Assembly (NCBI GenBank): GCA_902490145.1 | Contig: CABUCT010000063.1 | Span: 1-6,985 of the forward strand | Source of the DNA: an uncultured Oscillospiraceae bacterium | GTDB lineage: Bacteria > Bacillota > Clostridia > Oscillospirales > Acutalibacteraceae | Reading direction: 5' to 3' | DNA: 6,985 nucleotides | Shown: one piece after another, positions 5,331 to 6,985 of the stretch | How the letters are laid out: each line of letters begins with the position of its first letter | How positions within the stretch are numbered: position 1 is the first letter of the stretch | Made by a program: the position numbers and the translations under genes | Notes under the pieces: generated by a model | Database searches by the model: none | Seen by the model: the letters and a program-made list of their open reading frames with translations, nothing else | What the model was told of the DNA's origin: nothing

Positions 5331-6974
5331 TTATAATTTTTTCATCAACATACGCTTAAGCATAATCATGTCAAATACATTGACCTTACCGTCCTGATTA
5401 AGGTCAGCTTCATATCCAATAGAGATATTACAGCCAATCAGATATGATTGAAGTACAACTGCATCTGACATATTGATTTCACCATCATTATTTGTATCGC
5501 CATAAAGTATGTTTTCATCAAGAGGGATAAATTTAAGTTTATTAGATATCGCATAATAATGTGCTTCGGTATTATAGTAACCATAAATTATGCAATCTTT
5601 ATTTACTATTAATTCTGGTTCTTCTGTTAAAGGATCGGTTGCTGGGACATCAAGCCATCCGCCTGAGTAATATCCTATACGCTCAGGAAGAATACCTAAA
5701 ATTTCAACAGTTGAAGGAATTGTTATTGATTTAATGGAAGTTCCATCAAATGCACCTTGGCCAATAGTTCTTAATGTAGATGGTAATTCGATATTCTTTA
5801 GATTTGCACATCCATTAAATGCATTTGCTTTAATACTTTCAAGTCCTTCATTTAGTGTAACAGTATCTAGATTTTTACAATTTTCAAATGTATTTTCATC
5901 AATGGATTTAACGTTTATTGTAGCTTTTGTTAATCCGGAATTTTCAAAAGCAAATTTTGAAATATTTAAATTGGGACAATCTAAATTTATTTCTCTCAAA
6001 TTTATACATTCTTTAAAAGTATATTCACCTATTTTTTCTAATGATTCTGGAAAGTTTATATTTTCAAGGTATTTACAGCCCATAAATGCGTACTTATTGA
6101 TAAAAGAAATAGTATCAGGCAATGTTATATTCGTTATAGATGAATTTTTAAATGCATCCCTTTCTATTCCTGTAACAGGGTATCCATTTACAGTTTGGGG
6201 TATTAGTATATTTTCAATTATAGGCTCATCATTATAACTTGAATAATTCTTATATTTGCTTTTGGATAATACAGCGGTATTATCCGGAAGAATATAATAA
6301 GTATCCCCGTCATATTCAATTTCAAAAGCATTGTTTACTTCTATAGGTAGCGCAGACAATACTGTTTTATCTGTAAGGCAAATTGCCCAATGTTCATCAT
6401 CCAAATCAGACGGATATATATTAACATAATTTTCATTGCAATGTTCTTCATAAAGCTTTTTAAATGCTTCTTCAATTTCAAAATTAACAAAAACATAATA
6501 AGAACGACCAGTTAAAATACGTTGTGTACCGTCATCATCAATCCAATATTCATTAACAGTTATATCATTATCAAGATGTATAATATCAGGAACATAATTA
6601 TATTCTAAAGTTTGAATACAGCCGTTAAAATCAGGATCAATTCTTTCACTTAAACCTTTATCTCCTGCTAATATACGACGGGCACGTTCACAGCGAATAG
6701 TACCTTGTGCTGAACGTTCTTTTTCAAAAATAAAATAGCAAAGTTTTTGTTCTTCATCATTGAGAGAATCATAATCGGTAATGCATAAATCGTATTTTAA
6801 AAATTTGTTCCAAAGACTGTAATCAATTTCCTTATTGTAATAATTAGATGAAAGAATTTCAAATGGATATGGTTCATCCCACATTTTTTCAAAAAAAGCA
6901 TTGACTGTTGAAAACGGCATTACACTTAAAGTTACTATAATTGAAATGAAAATTGCTTTAATTTTATTTTTCAT
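5331..6974 (-). CDS. Secreted leucine-rich-repeat protein with C-terminal type I dockerin
   Basis: Exported protein of 547 residues. Residues 1-27 form a signal peptide (basic start MKNKIK, hydrophobic core, cleavage likely after VNA). Residues 28-250 are an acidic, unrecognised region. Residues about 253-430 hold roughly seven BspA-like repeats (LRR_5 type), with patterns such as ESIKANAFNGCANLKNIELP and RTIGQGAFDGTSIKSITIP. Residues 459-486 form the usual closing segment (IIYGYYN...ISNKLKFIPL). Residues 491-547 are a type I dockerin with two calcium loops: D493-N495-D497-G498...D504 and D524-N526-D528-G529...D535. The dockerin would bind a cohesin on a scaffoldin outside the cell; the repeats probably mediate protein or surface binding. 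No glycoside hydrolase module is visible. Only AGG remains of the ribosome site at the window edge. The DNA is visibly more AT-rich than the cassette, consistent with host origin. Confidence 0.9.
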   Translation of the reverse strand: MKNKIKAIFISIIVTLSVMPFSTVNAFFEKMWDEPYPFEILSSNYYNKEIDYSLWNKFLKYDLCITDYDSLNDEEQKLCYFIFEKERSAQGTIRCERARRILAGDKGLSERIDPDFNGCIQTLEYNYVPDIIHLDNDITVNEYWIDDDGTQRILTGRSYYVFVNFEIEEAFKKLYEEHCNENYVNIYPSDLDDEHWAICLTDKTVLSALPIEVNNAFEIEYDGDTYYILPDNTAVLSKSKYKNYSSYNDEPIIENILIPQTVNGYPVTGIERDAFKNSSITNITLPDTISFINKYAFMGCKYLENINFPESLEKIGEYTFKECINLREINLDCPNLNISKFAFENSGLTKATINVKSIDENTFENCKNLDTVTLNEGLESIKANAFNGCANLKNIELPSTLRTIGQGAFDGTSIKSITIPSTVEILGILPERIGYYSGGWLDVPATDPLTEEPELIVNKDCIIYGYYNTEAHYYAISNKLKFIPLDENILYGDTNNDGEINMSDAVVLQSYLIGCNISIGYEADLNQDGKVNVFDMIMLKRMLMKKL

Positions 6975-6985
6975 AAAATTTACCT

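Noticed and set aside
5734..6237. 167-codon plus-strand ORF opposite the LRR gene
   Set aside because: It mirrors the regular LRR coding pattern and has no ribosome site or recognisable domain.
1..6985. CRISPR arrays, tRNA or rRNA genes, lanthipeptide precursors, sortase motifs
   Set aside because: Looked for and not seen; repeats are limited to the short operator array and the LRR coding repeats.

Overview
The window looks like a piece of a gut or rumen Ruminococcus-type Firmicute (Clostridia, Oscillospiraceae). The main clue is the right-hand gene, which encodes a secreted leucine-rich-repeat protein ending in a type I dockerin, the module that plugs proteins into cellulosome-like complexes. 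Species cannot be fixed from this window.

Layout from left to right. Positions 1-120 are the left end of an IS3-family insertion sequence: end sequence, promoter, ribosome site and the first 18 codons of OrfA, reading leftwards out of the window. It abuts a fragment (121-375) of a conjugative-element protein of the CHAP-domain, cell-wall-hydrolase kind. That gene has lost both ends, to the IS on the left and to the cassette on the right. Positions 390-5177 form a compact lantibiotic/antimicrobial-peptide resistance cassette: a sensor kinase and an OmpR-type regulator transcribed leftwards, and, divergently, an ABC ATPase, two six-helix permeases of the LanE/LanG (MutE/MutG) kind and a small three-helix membrane protein transcribed rightwards. 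A bidirectional terminator at 5291-5325 closes the cassette. Beyond it, on the minus strand, lies the visibly more AT-rich LRR-dockerin gene.

How it works together (inference from families): the kinase senses a peptide or envelope signal through a domain of about 120 residues outside the membrane and phosphorylates the regulator. The regulator binds the 155-bp divergent intergenic region, where AAGG occurs four times at exact 11-bp steps just upstream of a promoter with a good -10 and no recognisable -35. This switches on the transporter, which expels or shields against the peptide. No lanthipeptide precursor or modification enzyme is present, so it looks like a stand-alone resistance module, comparable to CprABC-CprK-CprR of Clostridioides difficile, rather than self-immunity of a producer.

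The region is a mosaic of mobile DNA (IS end, broken conjugative gene, resistance cassette, a 22-codon gene stub at 5189) beside a host-type gene. The most interesting items are the phased operator, the unassigned fourth membrane gene of the transporter operon, and the two junctions.
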